Shown here: positions 6,743 through 17,396 of the stretch, one piece after another
How positions within the stretch are numbered: the stretch's first letter is position 1
Layout of the letters: every line of letters begins with the position of its first letter
Source of the DNA: Streptomyces zinciresistens K42
GTDB taxonomy: Bacteria > Actinomycetota > Actinomycetes > Streptomycetales > Streptomycetaceae
Direction of reading: 5' to 3'
DNA length: 46,354 nucleotides
Assembly: GCF_000225525.1 (NCBI RefSeq)
Contig: NZ_AGBF01000039.1
Coordinates: 1 to 46,354 of the forward strand
Made by a program: the position numbers and the translations under genes
Notes under the pieces: model-generated
The model's input: the letters and a program-made list of their open reading frames with translations, nothing else
Database searches by the model: none
What the model was told of the DNA's origin: nothing

Positions 6743-7405
6743 TCAGTCCTCGGAGGCGGGGACCACGCGCAGGTGTGAGGCGGGACGGCGGGGCCCGCCG
6801 GTCCTGGGCCGGTCGCGGCGTGCCTCGCGCGGCACCAGCGTCAGCCGGGTGTACCCCAGCTCCTGGAGGGATCTCGGTGTCTCGTCCACGATCCGGCACT
6901 CGGTGGGACCGCGGCGCGGGTCGGGGTGCAGCAGCGGGAGCACCGCGCCGTCCTGCGCCACAGCACGTTCGCCTACCGCGCGGATCCAGTGCGGCAGGCC
7001 CTGCCGGTAGGCCGCCTCCATGATCGGGTCCTGGGCGATCTCCCGGCGGATGGCCTGGAGCCCGCGGTCGTGGCCGCGGTGCTCCAGGGCGGTCGCGAAC
7101 TGGGCCAGCATCGGCAGGCACCAGTTGGACTCGTGCTCACCGAGGACGGTGCCGGCGTCCGGGTGGAAGAGCACGAAGCGCAGGAAGTTGTCGCCGGGCA
7201 TGGCCGTCGGATGCGGGCCCACGCCGCGGAAGAGCGACGCGAACGCGGCGTTCGACAGGACGACGTCCCAGCGGTGGTCAAGGACCACCGAGGGGAAGGG
7301 CACGGCCTCCACCAGCGCGGCGTAGTCCCGCAGATAGGCGCGGGCCTCGGGACTCTCGGGGACGGGCCGCGGTACGGACCGCTGCCCACCTGCCTGATAT
7401 GCCAT
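6743..7405 (-). CDS. MmyB-like ligand-binding protein without DNA-binding domain
   Basis: 220 residues matching only the C-terminal ligand-binding (PAS-like) domain of MmyB-type regulators. Conserved features are ARAYLRDYAALVEAVPFPSVVLDHRWDVVLSN near residue 25, then NFLRFVLFHP and the LGYTRLTLVPRE-like end. In most family members an N-terminal helix-turn-helix precedes this domain; here the protein starts directly with it, so it cannot bind DNA alone. It is divergent from a gene for a separate helix-turn-helix protein, and the two share a promoter region. MmyB domains bind small, probably lipid-like, ligands. It may act as a ligand-sensing partner of the neighbouring regulator, but that is inference. 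Confidence 0.75.
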   Translation of the reverse strand: MAYQAGGQRSVPRPVPESPEARAYLRDYAALVEAVPFPSVVLDHRWDVVLSNAAFASLFRGVGPHPTAMPGDNFLRFVLFHPDAGTVLGEHESNWCLPMLAQFATALEHRGHDRGLQAIRREIAQDPIMEAAYRQGLPHWIRAVGERAVAQDGAVLPLLHPDPRRGPTECRIVDETPRSLQELGYTRLTLVPREARRDRPRTGGPRRPASHLRVVPASED

Positions 7406-7481
7406 CGGGAGGTCACCCCTCTTGCCTATGCGGCCTTCTCGCGGCGCCTTGATCCTGGTGCCCCCGCCCGAGTCGTGTCAA

Positions 7482-7533
7482 CTATCGTGGCATTCCACGA
7501 CGGTTGACGGCTGAAATTGGCCACAGTTGTGGC
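7482..7533. promoter_or_regulatory. Divergent control region with two inverted repeats
   Basis: This AT-richer stretch holds CGTGG-CATT-CCACG (about 7489-7502) and GCCACA-GT-TGTGGC (7520-7533), with a TTGACG hexamer at 7504-7509 between them. Two dyads in the region between divergent regulatory genes suggest operator sites. The promoter assignment is uncertain. Confidence 0.4.
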
Positions 7534-7628
7534 GAGACCTGGATGTGCGTTCGAACTACCCGGTAATCTTCCCTGAGTTCACGGCAACCGCTTGTGAGAA
7601 GCCTGTGAGAGACGTAGGAGATCTGTCG

Positions 7629-8279
7629 GTGACGGATGGCTTCGAGGGTCCGGGCACCACGGTGACGGCTGCGCTGCCGGCCGTCGTCGCCCGCGTCACC
7701 GCGCTCGCCGACCGGCTCGGTGTACCGCACGCGGAGGTCTTCGAGCCCGGCAGGCTGTCCGTGGCCTCGGGCGTCCCGGAGTCCGTGGTGAAGGCGCTGC
7801 TGAGCGGTCGCCCCGCGGGTGAACCCGATGTGCAGGCCCGCTTCCTCCAGCGGCTGGACCTGCTGCGGCGCACCCGCCTCAAGCCCAACGGCCGCAAGTA
7901 CACCCAGCAGGAGATCGCCGACGGCGCGGGGATGTCGCGCCAGCAGGCGGGCGCCCTCATCAACGGCGACCGGCGTCCCACGATGGAGCACTGCGACGCC
8001 GTCCAGCGCTTCTTCCGCGTGCACGCCGGATTCCTCACGGCCGAGGACCCCGAGGCGCTGGAGGGCGCCCTCCAGCGCGCGGAGCAGGATCTGCTGCAGC
8101 GCCTCGCGGAGCGCGAGGCCGCCCAGGCGGCGGAGGACCCGCTGGAGCGGCTGCTCCAGGACCACGGAGTGCGCGGTATCGCCTGGCGGGCCGCCCAACT
8201 GCCCACCGACCAGCACCGCGACAAGGTCGCGGAGTGGCTGGACATGCTCCTGGAGAGCGTCAGGCGGCCCGAGTCGTGA
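7629..8279 (+). CDS. Cro/C1-type helix-turn-helix regulator paired with an IrrE-like peptidase
   Basis: 216 residues from the GTG at 7629, chosen for its GGAG sequence eight bases upstream; an upstream in-frame start at 7527 has none. The central part (YTQQEIADGAGMSRQQAGAL, then RRPTMEHCDAVQRFFRV) is a Cro/C1-like helix-turn-helix at about residues 95-135. The remainder is charged and helical. The next gene, 21 bases downstream, encodes an ImmA/IrrE-like zinc metallopeptidase. In the ImmR-ImmA and DdrO-IrrE pairs such a peptidase cleaves its partner repressor, so this protein is the likely substrate. What it regulates is unknown; the divergent promoter region is the first candidate. Confidence 0.8.
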   Translation: MTDGFEGPGTTVTAALPAVVARVTALADRLGVPHAEVFEPGRLSVASGVPESVVKALLSGRPAGEPDVQARFLQRLDLLRRTRLKPNGRKYTQQEIADGAGMSRQQAGALINGDRRPTMEHCDAVQRFFRVHAGFLTAEDPEALEGALQRAEQDLLQRLAEREAAQAAEDPLERLLQDHGVRGIAWRAAQLPTDQHRDKVAEWLDMLLESVRRPES

Positions 8280-8300
8280 ACCGGGGAGAACGGGAGACCA

Positions 8301-8843
8301 GTGGGCATCGGTAGGGAAATGCGCCGCCTGTGCGGCGAGTTGGTCGCGGAGCTGACGCTCGCCGCCCCCGCGGCGCCGGAGAAGCTGTACGGCGCCCTGT
8401 GCGACGCGATGAGCAGACGCCGCGGCCGTCCCGTCCACTTCCGTACGGCCGCCTTCCCGCCGGGTACCGCGAGCGGACTGTGGCTCGACATGGCCGACCA
8501 GGACCTGGTGGTCATCGAGGAACGCACCGCTCCCGACCACCAGCTGGTGATCCTCGGCCACGAGCTGTGGCACATGAAGGCCGGGCACTGCACCCACAGC
8601 ATCGAGGGCGCCACGGTGGCCGCCCGGCTGCTGGACGACGAGGCGGACCTGCGCTCCGCGGTCCTGAAGGTCGCCGCGCGCGACCACTTCGACCGGGCCG
8701 AGGAGCGCGAGGCGGAGAGCTTCGGCCTGCTGCTGGCCAGCAAGTGCCGTACCTGGCTCGCGGTTTCCGCCGCGCGGGGGCAGCGCGACCACCTGGCCGG
8801 ACGCATCGAGGCGTCCCTCGGGTACCTGGGGCCCCAGGGCTGA
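8301..8843 (+). CDS. ImmA/IrrE-family metallopeptidase-like protein
   Basis: 180 residues with the zinc-binding HExxH motif at residues 87-91 (GHELWHMKAGH) and a downstream acidic segment (RAEEREAESFGLLLAS) that supplies the third ligand. These are features of the ImmA/IrrE fold, often annotated as a 'toxin component' in actinobacteria. The GTG start has GGGAG nine bases upstream. It is co-transcribed with the preceding regulator, so signal-triggered cleavage of that regulator is the simplest model. A toxin-antitoxin role cannot be excluded, but no toxic domain is visible. Confidence 0.83.
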   Translation: MGIGREMRRLCGELVAELTLAAPAAPEKLYGALCDAMSRRRGRPVHFRTAAFPPGTASGLWLDMADQDLVVIEERTAPDHQLVILGHELWHMKAGHCTHSIEGATVAARLLDDEADLRSAVLKVAARDHFDRAEEREAESFGLLLASKCRTWLAVSAARGQRDHLAGRIEASLGYLGPQG

Positions 8844-8960
8844 TCCGGCACCGCGGCGCGGCGGCGGGACCCGATTGTCAGTGGGGGACGGCAAGCTGGT
8901 GGTGCGCCCTGCCTGCGGGGCGTGACGCGACGACGCCGAGCACCCGGGGAGAGCCGACCG

Positions 8961-9191
8961 ATGCCCACCGCCGTACTGACCGACCGCGAGCGCACCGCCG
9001 TCCGGGCCTACCTGCGCCTGATGCACACCGTACGGGCCGCCTTCGACGCCCCCGCGGGACCGGACCGGCCGCCCGTGGTGCCGCCCGCCGTGCTCGCCGA
9101 GGCCGAACAGGCCCTGGCGGAAGCGGGGTTGACGGGAAACGAGGAGTCGTTCTTCCGGCTGCTGTCGAGCTGGTGCCCCGCGCGGCCGTGA
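8961..9191 (+). CDS. Small conserved hypothetical protein
   Basis: 76 residues, not recognised. The sequence is helical and acidic (LTDRERTAVRAYLRLMHTVRAAFDAP, then a Pro-rich PPVVPPAVLAEAEQAL), with no signal peptide, membrane segment or metal motif. The ATG has GGGGAGAG ten bases upstream. It lies 117 bases after the IrrE-like gene and may belong to the same transcript. Codon use matches its neighbours, so it is probably a real gene. Confidence 0.6.
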   Translation: MPTAVLTDRERTAVRAYLRLMHTVRAAFDAPAGPDRPPVVPPAVLAEAEQALAEAGLTGNEESFFRLLSSWCPARP

Positions 9192-9200
9192 CGCGCGGGC

Positions 9201-9237
9201 GCCGGGCGCGGCAGGCCGCCCGCAGGACACGCCCGGC
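9201..9237. terminator. Bidirectional stem-loop between convergent genes
   Basis: GCCGGGCG (9201-9208) pairs with CGCCCGGC (9230-9237). It fills the 54-base gap between the rightward small gene (stop 9191) and the leftward PPTase gene (stop 9246), so it can serve both. Confidence 0.5.
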
Positions 9238-9245
9238 GGGGGCCC

Positions 9246-9926
9246 TCAGCCGTGCGGCACGCTCACCGCGGTCGCCACCAGCCCCCGGGCCACCGTCCAG
9301 CGCCCCTCGAAGACGTCGAGCCGGCGGCCGCCGACGAGCGGGCCGGGCACGAGGAGCCGGGCCCGCAGCGCGCCGCCGAGTCCGGGTCCGGGGTCGGCCC
9401 GCACGTCGATGTCGGCCTCGGAGAAGTCCAGCCACTTCCCGGTGAGGGGGAACCACGCCTTGTAGACGGACTCCTTGGCGCTGAACAGCAGCCGGTCCCA
9501 GTGGACGCCGGGGCGCGCGTCGGCCAGGGCACGCAGCCGCAGCGCCTCGGCGGGCAGCGAGACGGCGGCCAGGACGCCGTCCGGCAGGGGCTGGTGGGGT
9601 TCGGCGTCGATGCCGAGGGAGGCCAGCTCGGTGGCGCGGACGAGCGCGGCGGCGGCGTAGCCCTCGCAGTGGGTCATGCTGCCGGCCAGCCCCTCGGGCC
9701 AGCCGGGGGCGCCGCGTTCGCCGGGGAGCACGGGCCGGGGCGGCACGCCGAGCTTCTCCATGGCGCGGCGGGCACAGCCGCGGACCGCGGTGAACTCGCG
9801 GCGGCGCTTGTCGACCGCCCGCGCCACGACCGCCTCCTCCTCCGGGTAGAGGACCGTGTGCTCCGGTTCCCCGTCGCCGAAGGTCTCCACGGCGACGACC
9901 GGGTCCGGCAGCAGTTCCGCGATCAC
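9246..9926 (-). CDS. 4'-phosphopantetheinyl transferase (Sfp/EntD type)
   Basis: 226 residues. It moves the phosphopantetheine arm from coenzyme A to carrier proteins of polyketide, peptide or siderophore synthases. The magnesium-binding motif GIDAEP (Asp107, Glu109) and the second motif FSAKESVYKAW (residues 148-158, Lys151/Glu152) are intact, as is the MTHCEGYAAAAL segment. The GTG at 9926 is chosen because it overlaps the stop of the metallophosphoesterase gene by four bases. From memory, S. coelicolor SCO6673 is the same enzyme in the same pairing. No carrier-protein gene lies in the window, so it probably serves synthases elsewhere. Confidence 0.95.
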   Translation of the reverse strand: MIAELLPDPVVAVETFGDGEPEHTVLYPEEEAVVARAVDKRRREFTAVRGCARRAMEKLGVPPRPVLPGERGAPGWPEGLAGSMTHCEGYAAAALVRATELASLGIDAEPHQPLPDGVLAAVSLPAEALRLRALADARPGVHWDRLLFSAKESVYKAWFPLTGKWLDFSEADIDVRADPGPGLGGALRARLLVPGPLVGGRRLDVFEGRWTVARGLVATAVSVPHG

Positions 9927-10783
9927 CTGGACCCGTCCTCCCGGGGCAGGATGCGGCGCAGTCGGCCGGGCGGGCCGGGGCGCTTGCGCCACTCCCTGGG
10001 GTAGCCCACGGAGACCTCCTCGAAGCGCACGCCCTCGTGCCAGGTGGTGCGGGGGATGTGGAGGTGGCCGTACACCATCGCCTCGACGCGGAAGCGGCGG
10101 TGCCAGTCCGCGGTCAGCCGGGTGCCGCACCACATGGCGAACTCGGGGTGCCACAGCACGTCGGTGGGGTGCCGGTCCAGCGGATAGTGGTTGACCAGGA
10201 CGGTCGGCAGGTCCTCGGGCAGCGCGGCGAGCCGTCGCTCGGTGGCGGCGACCCGGGCCTCGCACCACGCCTCGCGGGACGGGTGGGGGTCGGGGTGCAG
10301 CAGGTACTCGTCGTTGCACACGATCCCGGTCCCGTGGGCGTACTCCAGGCCCTGCGCCTTGGTCGTGCAGCCGGCGGGCAGGAAGGAGTAGTCGTACAGC
10401 AGGAACAGCGGTGCGACGGCGACCGGGCCGCCGGGGCCGTCCCACACGGGGTAGGGGTCCTCGGGGGTGAGCACGCCCAGCTCACGGCACTTCTCGACCA
10501 GGTGTTCGTAACGGGCGGCGCCGCGCAGCGTCACGGGGTCCTTGGGGTGGGTCCACAGCTCGTGGTTGCCCGGTGCCCAGACGACCTTGCGGAAGCGGCC
10601 CGCGAGGGTCTTCAGGGCCCAGTCGATGTCGGCCACGGTCTCCGCGACGTCCCCGGCGACGAGCAGCCAGTCCTCGTCCGTGCCGGGGCGCATCCGCTCG
10701 ACGAGGGCGCGGTTCTCCTCGTAGCCGATGTGCAGATCGCTGATGGCCAGCAGCTGTGCGGTACCACCGACCGTCGACGCCAC
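9923..10783 (-). CDS. Metallophosphoesterase (calcineurin-like)
   Basis: 286 residues with the full set of di-metal motifs: SDLHIG (Asp16, His18), GDVAET (Asp45), GNHE (residues 72-75), VNHYPL and the C-terminal GHLHI. It lacks a signal peptide and is predicted to be cytosolic. The substrate is unknown; relatives act on nucleotides, phosphoproteins or phosphopantetheine compounds. The GTG at 10783 is used because AAGGGG lies seven bases upstream; a longer form to 10855 is possible but has no clear binding site. The 4-base overlap with the PPTase gene is conserved in related genomes as far as I recall, hinting at a shared role in carrier-protein or CoA metabolism. Confidence 0.88.
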   Translation of the reverse strand: MASTVGGTAQLLAISDLHIGYEENRALVERMRPGTDEDWLLVAGDVAETVADIDWALKTLAGRFRKVVWAPGNHELWTHPKDPVTLRGAARYEHLVEKCRELGVLTPEDPYPVWDGPGGPVAVAPLFLLYDYSFLPAGCTTKAQGLEYAHGTGIVCNDEYLLHPDPHPSREAWCEARVAATERRLAALPEDLPTVLVNHYPLDRHPTDVLWHPEFAMWCGTRLTADWHRRFRVEAMVYGHLHIPRTTWHEGVRFEEVSVGYPREWRKRPGPPGRLRRILPREDGSR

Positions 10784-10936
10784 GCCGTGCCCCTTTCCGC
10801 ATCCGCGGACCCGGTCCGGTCGGATCCGATCACCGGAACGACACCACGAGAACACAGGTCGCGTTCACCGTACAAGGTGTCGCGTCGCCGCGGGCGGAGC
10901 CGGTCGGGAACGGTCCACCATTCCGTAACACCGACG

Positions 10937-10968
10937 TTGCACGGGGCACCCCTCGCACGCCGTATGAT
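10937..10968 (+). promoter_or_regulatory. Possible promoter of the ATP-grasp gene
   Basis: A good -10 box TATGAT (10963-10968) stands out in GC-rich DNA. The best -35 candidate TTGCAC (10937-10942) is 20 bases upstream, longer than usual, so the -35 call is weak. The 303-base gap 10784-11086 holds no gene; it also contains the leader hairpin at 10990-11005. Confidence 0.4.
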
Positions 10969-10989
10969 CGCCCCAACACCGCTGGGAAA

Positions 10990-11005
10990 CCCCTTTCGCA
11001 AGGGG
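10990..11005 (+). promoter_or_regulatory. Leader hairpin before the ATP-grasp gene
   Basis: CCCCTT (10990-10995) and AAGGGG (11000-11005) form a perfect stem with a 4-base TCGC loop, about 80 bases before the start codon and 20 after the putative -10 box. It could influence mRNA stability; no riboswitch was recognised. Confidence 0.35.
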
Positions 11006-11086
11006 CGGTTCGGTGACCCTTCCTCCTCCCTGTCCGGGCTCGGGCGCGCTCCGCCCTGCCCGCGTACCCCGAAAGGACGGCCCTGC

Positions 11087-12232
11087 ATGGTCTCTCGCGT
11101 ACGCGTCTGGCTCAACCGCACGTACGCGGAGAACGTGTTCTTCATGGAACAGCTGCGGAGAAATCCCAGCGACCGGGCCGTCGAGATCCACGCCACGCAC
11201 GCGGACCCCGACTCCCCCGTGCTGGCCGCCGCCGACACCGCCGAACCGGAGCCCGAGGGGCTCTCGCCCGCCGCGTACGTCGAGTACGCCCTCGCGCAGT
11301 GCCGGCGCCGCGGGATCGACGTGTTCGTGCCCCGGCTGCACCAGGCCGCGATCGTCGCCCACCGCGCGGAGTTCGAGGCCGTGGGGACGGCGCTGCTGGC
11401 ACCCCCGCCGCAGGCCGTGGCGGTCTTCCAGGACAAGGTGATCGCCTACGAGGCCGTACAGGCGATCGGGGTGCCGGTGCCGCCGTGGCGGCGGGTGCGT
11501 GACGCGGACGAACTCATCGCCGCGGTCGAGGAGTTGGAGGCGGGCGGCCATCGGGCGTGCTTCAAACCGGCGTCCGGCGCGGGCGGTGTGGGTTTCCGGG
11601 TGATCACCCGTTCGCCCTACTCGCTGACGCATCTGAGCGGCTTCCCCACGCCGTACGTGCAGCTGGACCTGGTCGTGGACGCGCTGCGGCGGGCCGACGA
11701 GCCGGTGGACTGGATGGTGATGCCGCGGCTGGAGCAGCCGGAGGTGTCGGTGGACTGCCTGACCGGTCCCGACAACCGGGTGCGGCTGGCGATCGGGCGG
11801 GTCAAGAACGGCCGCAGGCGCGCGTTCACCCTCCAGGAGCAGTGGCTGGAGCCTGCCCGGCGGATCGCGGAGGGGTTCGGGCTGCACCATCTGTCCAACA
11901 TCCAGTTCCGGATGTTCGGCGGGACGCCGGTGCTGATGGACGTGAACACCCGGCCGGCGGGCGGGCTGCACCAGCTGTCGCTGTGCGGGGTCAACGTGCC
12001 GTGGCTGGCCGTCCAGCTCGCGCTGGGCGAGGACCCGGGCGAGGTGGTCCCGCCGTTCCTGGGCCAGGACTACACGGTGGTCTCGGGGCCCCGCCCGCTG
12101 CGGCCCGCGTCCCTCGCGCAGGAACACCGGCAGGAGCACCCGCAGGAGACGCAGCCGCTGCTGCCGGCCGTACCGGTCCCCGCGCCCGTCCGGACGGTCG
12201 AGGCCGGGGCGGCGCAGGCCCTGCCGCTCTAG
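11087..12232 (+). CDS. ATP-grasp domain carboxylate-amine ligase-like protein
   Basis: 381 residues. The N-terminal third is a Rossmann-like pre-ATP-grasp domain with an unusual opening (RVWLNRTYAENVFFMEQLRR). The ATP-grasp fold follows: QDKVIAYEAVQAIGVPVPPW, the nucleotide-binding CFKPASGAGGVGFRVI, the central PEVSVDCLTGPDN and the metal ligands in VLMDVNTRPAGGLHQ. Such enzymes join a carboxylate to an amine or thiol at the cost of ATP. The substrate is unknown and no partner biosynthetic genes are adjacent. The final 40 residues are Pro/Gln-rich and probably disordered. The ATG with AAAGGA upstream is the clear start. It is a single-gene unit. Confidence 0.85.
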   Translation: MVSRVRVWLNRTYAENVFFMEQLRRNPSDRAVEIHATHADPDSPVLAAADTAEPEPEGLSPAAYVEYALAQCRRRGIDVFVPRLHQAAIVAHRAEFEAVGTALLAPPPQAVAVFQDKVIAYEAVQAIGVPVPPWRRVRDADELIAAVEELEAGGHRACFKPASGAGGVGFRVITRSPYSLTHLSGFPTPYVQLDLVVDALRRADEPVDWMVMPRLEQPEVSVDCLTGPDNRVRLAIGRVKNGRRRAFTLQEQWLEPARRIAEGFGLHHLSNIQFRMFGGTPVLMDVNTRPAGGLHQLSLCGVNVPWLAVQLALGEDPGEVVPPFLGQDYTVVSGPRPLRPASLAQEHRQEHPQETQPLLPAVPVPAPVRTVEAGAAQALPL

Positions 12233-12262
12233 AAGCGTCCCCCCGGGGCTTCCCGTCATCGG

Positions 12263-12316
12263 TATGGACCAATCCGTGCGTCAGAACTTGACAGCGGAAT
12301 TGGTCCATACCAATTT
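12263..12316 (+). promoter_or_regulatory. DasR-like operator and promoter of the chitinase remnant
   Basis: The -35 TTGACA (12288-12293), a 17-base spacer and -10 CAATTT (12311-12316) form a promoter. ATTGGTCCATACCAAT (12299-12314) is a 16-base dyad that closely matches DasR-binding sites (consensus ACTGGTCTAGACCAGT, from memory) and lies between the two boxes. An extra half-site TATGGACCAAT (12263-12273) is the exact reverse complement of 12299-12309. Such repeats are the signature of Streptomyces chitinase promoters. Confidence 0.7.
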
Positions 12317-12378
12317 GGTCCGCGCGCCTCTCAGCACCTGTGCACTCCCGAACACCCCGCTTTTCCGGGGGAGATCAC

Positions 12379-12790
12379 GTGCGCGACCAACCTCTCGGGC
12401 GTCTCGGACGCCGGTTCCTCGCCCTGCTCGGCACCACTGCTCTCGCGCACGGCGGGGCCGTCGCCCTGCCGGGCACCGCCCACGCGGCCGACATCCTCGC
12501 CACCCCCGGTTTCGAGTCGGGCGGACTCGCTCCGTGGTGCTGCGCGGGCGGCCTCGGCTCCGTCGTCTCCTCCTCCGTGCGGGCGGCGGCACCAAAGCCC
12601 TTGCGGGGGCGGCGAGTTCGAGTGGCAACGCCCGCTGCTCCCAGACCGTGGCGGTGCAGCCCGGCACCGCCTACGCCGGTCGGTCAACTGCGACCGGCCG
12701 TGCGCGGGCGGCGGCGTGACGAGCAACTGCTCGGGCATCGACCGGAGCACCCGGCAGTTCACGTCCATCATCGCCGGGTTCACCGGCTGA
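12379..12790 (+). pseudogene. Remnant of a secreted chitinase (CBM start plus catalytic tail)
   Basis: A GTG with GGGGGAG upstream starts a normal secretory signal (RRFLALLGTTALAHGG...GTAHAAD) and the opening of a chitinase carbohydrate-binding domain (ILATPGFESGGLAPWCCAGG, GSVVSSSV). A frameshift follows near 12585-12590. The same domain continues in the next frame (GTKALAGAASSSGNARCSQT, VAVQPGTAYA) and breaks again near 12670. In a third frame there follows what looks like a family 18 chitinase C-terminus (GGGVTSNCSGIDRSTRQFTS, IIAGFTG, stop at 12788). The middle, including the whole catalytic barrel, is missing. Two frame breaks and a large internal deletion mean no active enzyme is made. 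The GH18 assignment of the tail is from memory of family sequences. Confidence 0.75.
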
Positions 12791-12810
12791 TCCGGCCGCG
12801 GCATCCCTCG

Positions 12811-12847
12811 TACACCCTTCCGGGAGATTTTTTCCGGGAGGGTGTAT
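12811..12847 (+). terminator. Stem-loop behind the chitinase remnant
   Basis: TACACCCTTCCGG and CCGGGAGGGTGTA pair with one mismatch around a T-rich loop, 20 bases after the stop of the remnant. It is probably the original chitinase terminator. Confidence 0.7.
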
Positions 12848-12944
12848 CAAGGTGCCCGCCGCGCGCTCTAACGGAGGGAAGGGCACGGGGGAAGCACCCG
12901 GGGGTGGGGGAACAACGGGGGAACCACGGGGGAGCACGGGGGAT

Positions 12945-12993
12945 TTCGGGCCGGTCGGCCGCCGTCGGGGGGACGGCGGCCGGCCGGCCCGAA
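12945..12993 (-). terminator. 19-bp stem-loop behind the fucosidase gene
   Basis: 12945-12963 pairs with 12975-12993 with a single mismatch and an 11-base loop. It lies 19 bases past the fucosidase stop on the minus strand. A G-rich run of degenerate CGGGGGAA units (about 12885-12943) lies next to it. Confidence 0.75.
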
Positions 12994-13011
12994 GTGCGTC
13001 CGGGGCGGCGC

Positions 13012-14262
13012 TCAGGAGCGGCCCGCGCCCCGGTAGACGGCCAACTCCCCCGCCAGTTCGACGGCGAGGACCGTGGCGTGCGGGTCGAGGTCGTCCGGGC
13101 CGGGCGGATCGATCCACAGCACACCGGGCGTGTCGTGCAGGCCGCCGGTGATCCGGTGCGCCAGCTCCCTGCCGCTGCCCAGCACCGTGACCCGGCGCAC
13201 CCCGCCGAGCAGCCCGCGGACGTTGATCTGCGCGCGCGGGGCGTCGAAGAGGATCAGGTACAGGGTGCGGCCGTCCTTCGAGAGGGTGCTCGGGCCGTGG
13301 TGGTGGCCGGGCGGCAGGCCGCGCCGTGTGCCGTACACCGCCTCGGCGTGCCGGGCGATCCAGTCGCCCAGCCCCTCCAGCCGCGCCACGTGTTCCGCCG
13401 GGATCGTGCCGTCCTCTCGCGGGCCCACGCTCAGCAGCAGGTTGCCGCCGCCCGCGATGGTCTCCGTGAAGTAGCGGATCAGCTGGTCGACGGACTTGTG
13501 GTTGCGGTCGTGGTGCTGGTGCCCCCAGGAGTCGTTGACCGTCAGGCACAGCTCCCACGGGCCCTCGGGCGGCACGACGGGGGCGCCCTGCTCGGGGGTC
13601 GCGTAGTCGCCCTCGCCGAGCATACGGGCGTTGAGTACGACGTCCGGCACCTCGGAGCGGATCAGCGCGGCCAGTTCGGGGATGCGCCACTGCTCCTCGC
13701 TGCGCTCCCACTCTCCGTCGAACCACAGCAGGTCGGGCCGGTAGCGGGTGGCCAACTCCCTTACCTGGCCGTCCCGGTGGGTGAGGTAGCGGGCCCAGGC
13801 CGCGGGGTCCTCGTGTCCGGGCGCCGGCTCCGAGTACGGGTTGTCCGTGAGCTCCGGCGGACGGTCGGGGCGGCGCGCGGAGGCGTAGTCGGGGTGGTTC
13901 CAGTCCGAGTGGGAGTAGTAGAGGCCGACCTTGAGCCCCTGCTCGCGCAGGGCGTCGGCATAGCCCGCGATCAGGTCCCGGCCCACGTGCAGTTCGCCGT
14001 GGGCCGTGTCCCACAGGGCCACGCCGTCGTGGTGGCGGCTGGTGAGGACGGCGTACCGGGCGCCGGCCCGTGCGAAGAGCCGTGCCCAGGCGCGTGGTTC
14101 GTACCGGGCGGCGGTGAAGCGGTCGAGCTGGGACATGTACCGGTCGTGGGGGACGACGCCGTCGTAGAACGACCAGGACTCCGCGACGCCGTCCACGGCG
14201 TAGATGCCCCAGTGGACGAATATCCCGAGCTTGGCGTCGGTGAACCAGGGCTGCATCGGCAT
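13012..14262 (-). CDS. Alpha-L-fucosidase, GH29
   Basis: 416 residues. It removes L-fucose from oligosaccharides. Typical GH29 signatures are FVHWGIY (residues 15-21), the substrate-binding LTSRHHDG (His77, His78) and the nucleophile Asp182 in LLWFDGEWE. The C-terminal beta-sandwich is present. There is no signal peptide, so it acts in the cytoplasm on imported sugars. It is the last gene of the deoR-GH4-GH38-GH29 operon, starting only four bases after the mannosidase stop. A strong stem-loop follows it. Linkage preference cannot be read from the sequence. Confidence 0.94.
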   Translation of the reverse strand: MPMQPWFTDAKLGIFVHWGIYAVDGVAESWSFYDGVVPHDRYMSQLDRFTAARYEPRAWARLFARAGARYAVLTSRHHDGVALWDTAHGELHVGRDLIAGYADALREQGLKVGLYYSHSDWNHPDYASARRPDRPPELTDNPYSEPAPGHEDPAAWARYLTHRDGQVRELATRYRPDLLWFDGEWERSEEQWRIPELAALIRSEVPDVVLNARMLGEGDYATPEQGAPVVPPEGPWELCLTVNDSWGHQHHDRNHKSVDQLIRYFTETIAGGGNLLLSVGPREDGTIPAEHVARLEGLGDWIARHAEAVYGTRRGLPPGHHHGPSTLSKDGRTLYLILFDAPRAQINVRGLLGGVRRVTVLGSGRELAHRITGGLHDTPGVLWIDPPGPDDLDPHATVLAVELAGELAVYRGAGRS

Positions 14263-14266
14263 CTGT

Positions 14267-17332
<3,066 letters not shown>

Positions 17333-17396
17333 GGTCTCCAGGAAGGGCGCGGAAGGGAGGGAGGGAGCGGGGGCGGGGACGGGAGCGGGGCAGGAG

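Noticed and set aside
8301..8843. Toxin of a toxin-antitoxin pair
   Set aside because: The only motif is the zinc-peptidase HExxH. The pairing with a helix-turn-helix protein fits an ImmR-ImmA type switch at least as well, so a toxin label is not supported.
12264..12719. Separate small secreted gene in the chitinase remnant region
   Set aside because: Its recognisable part continues the carbohydrate-binding domain of the other frame, so it is one gene broken by a frameshift, not two.
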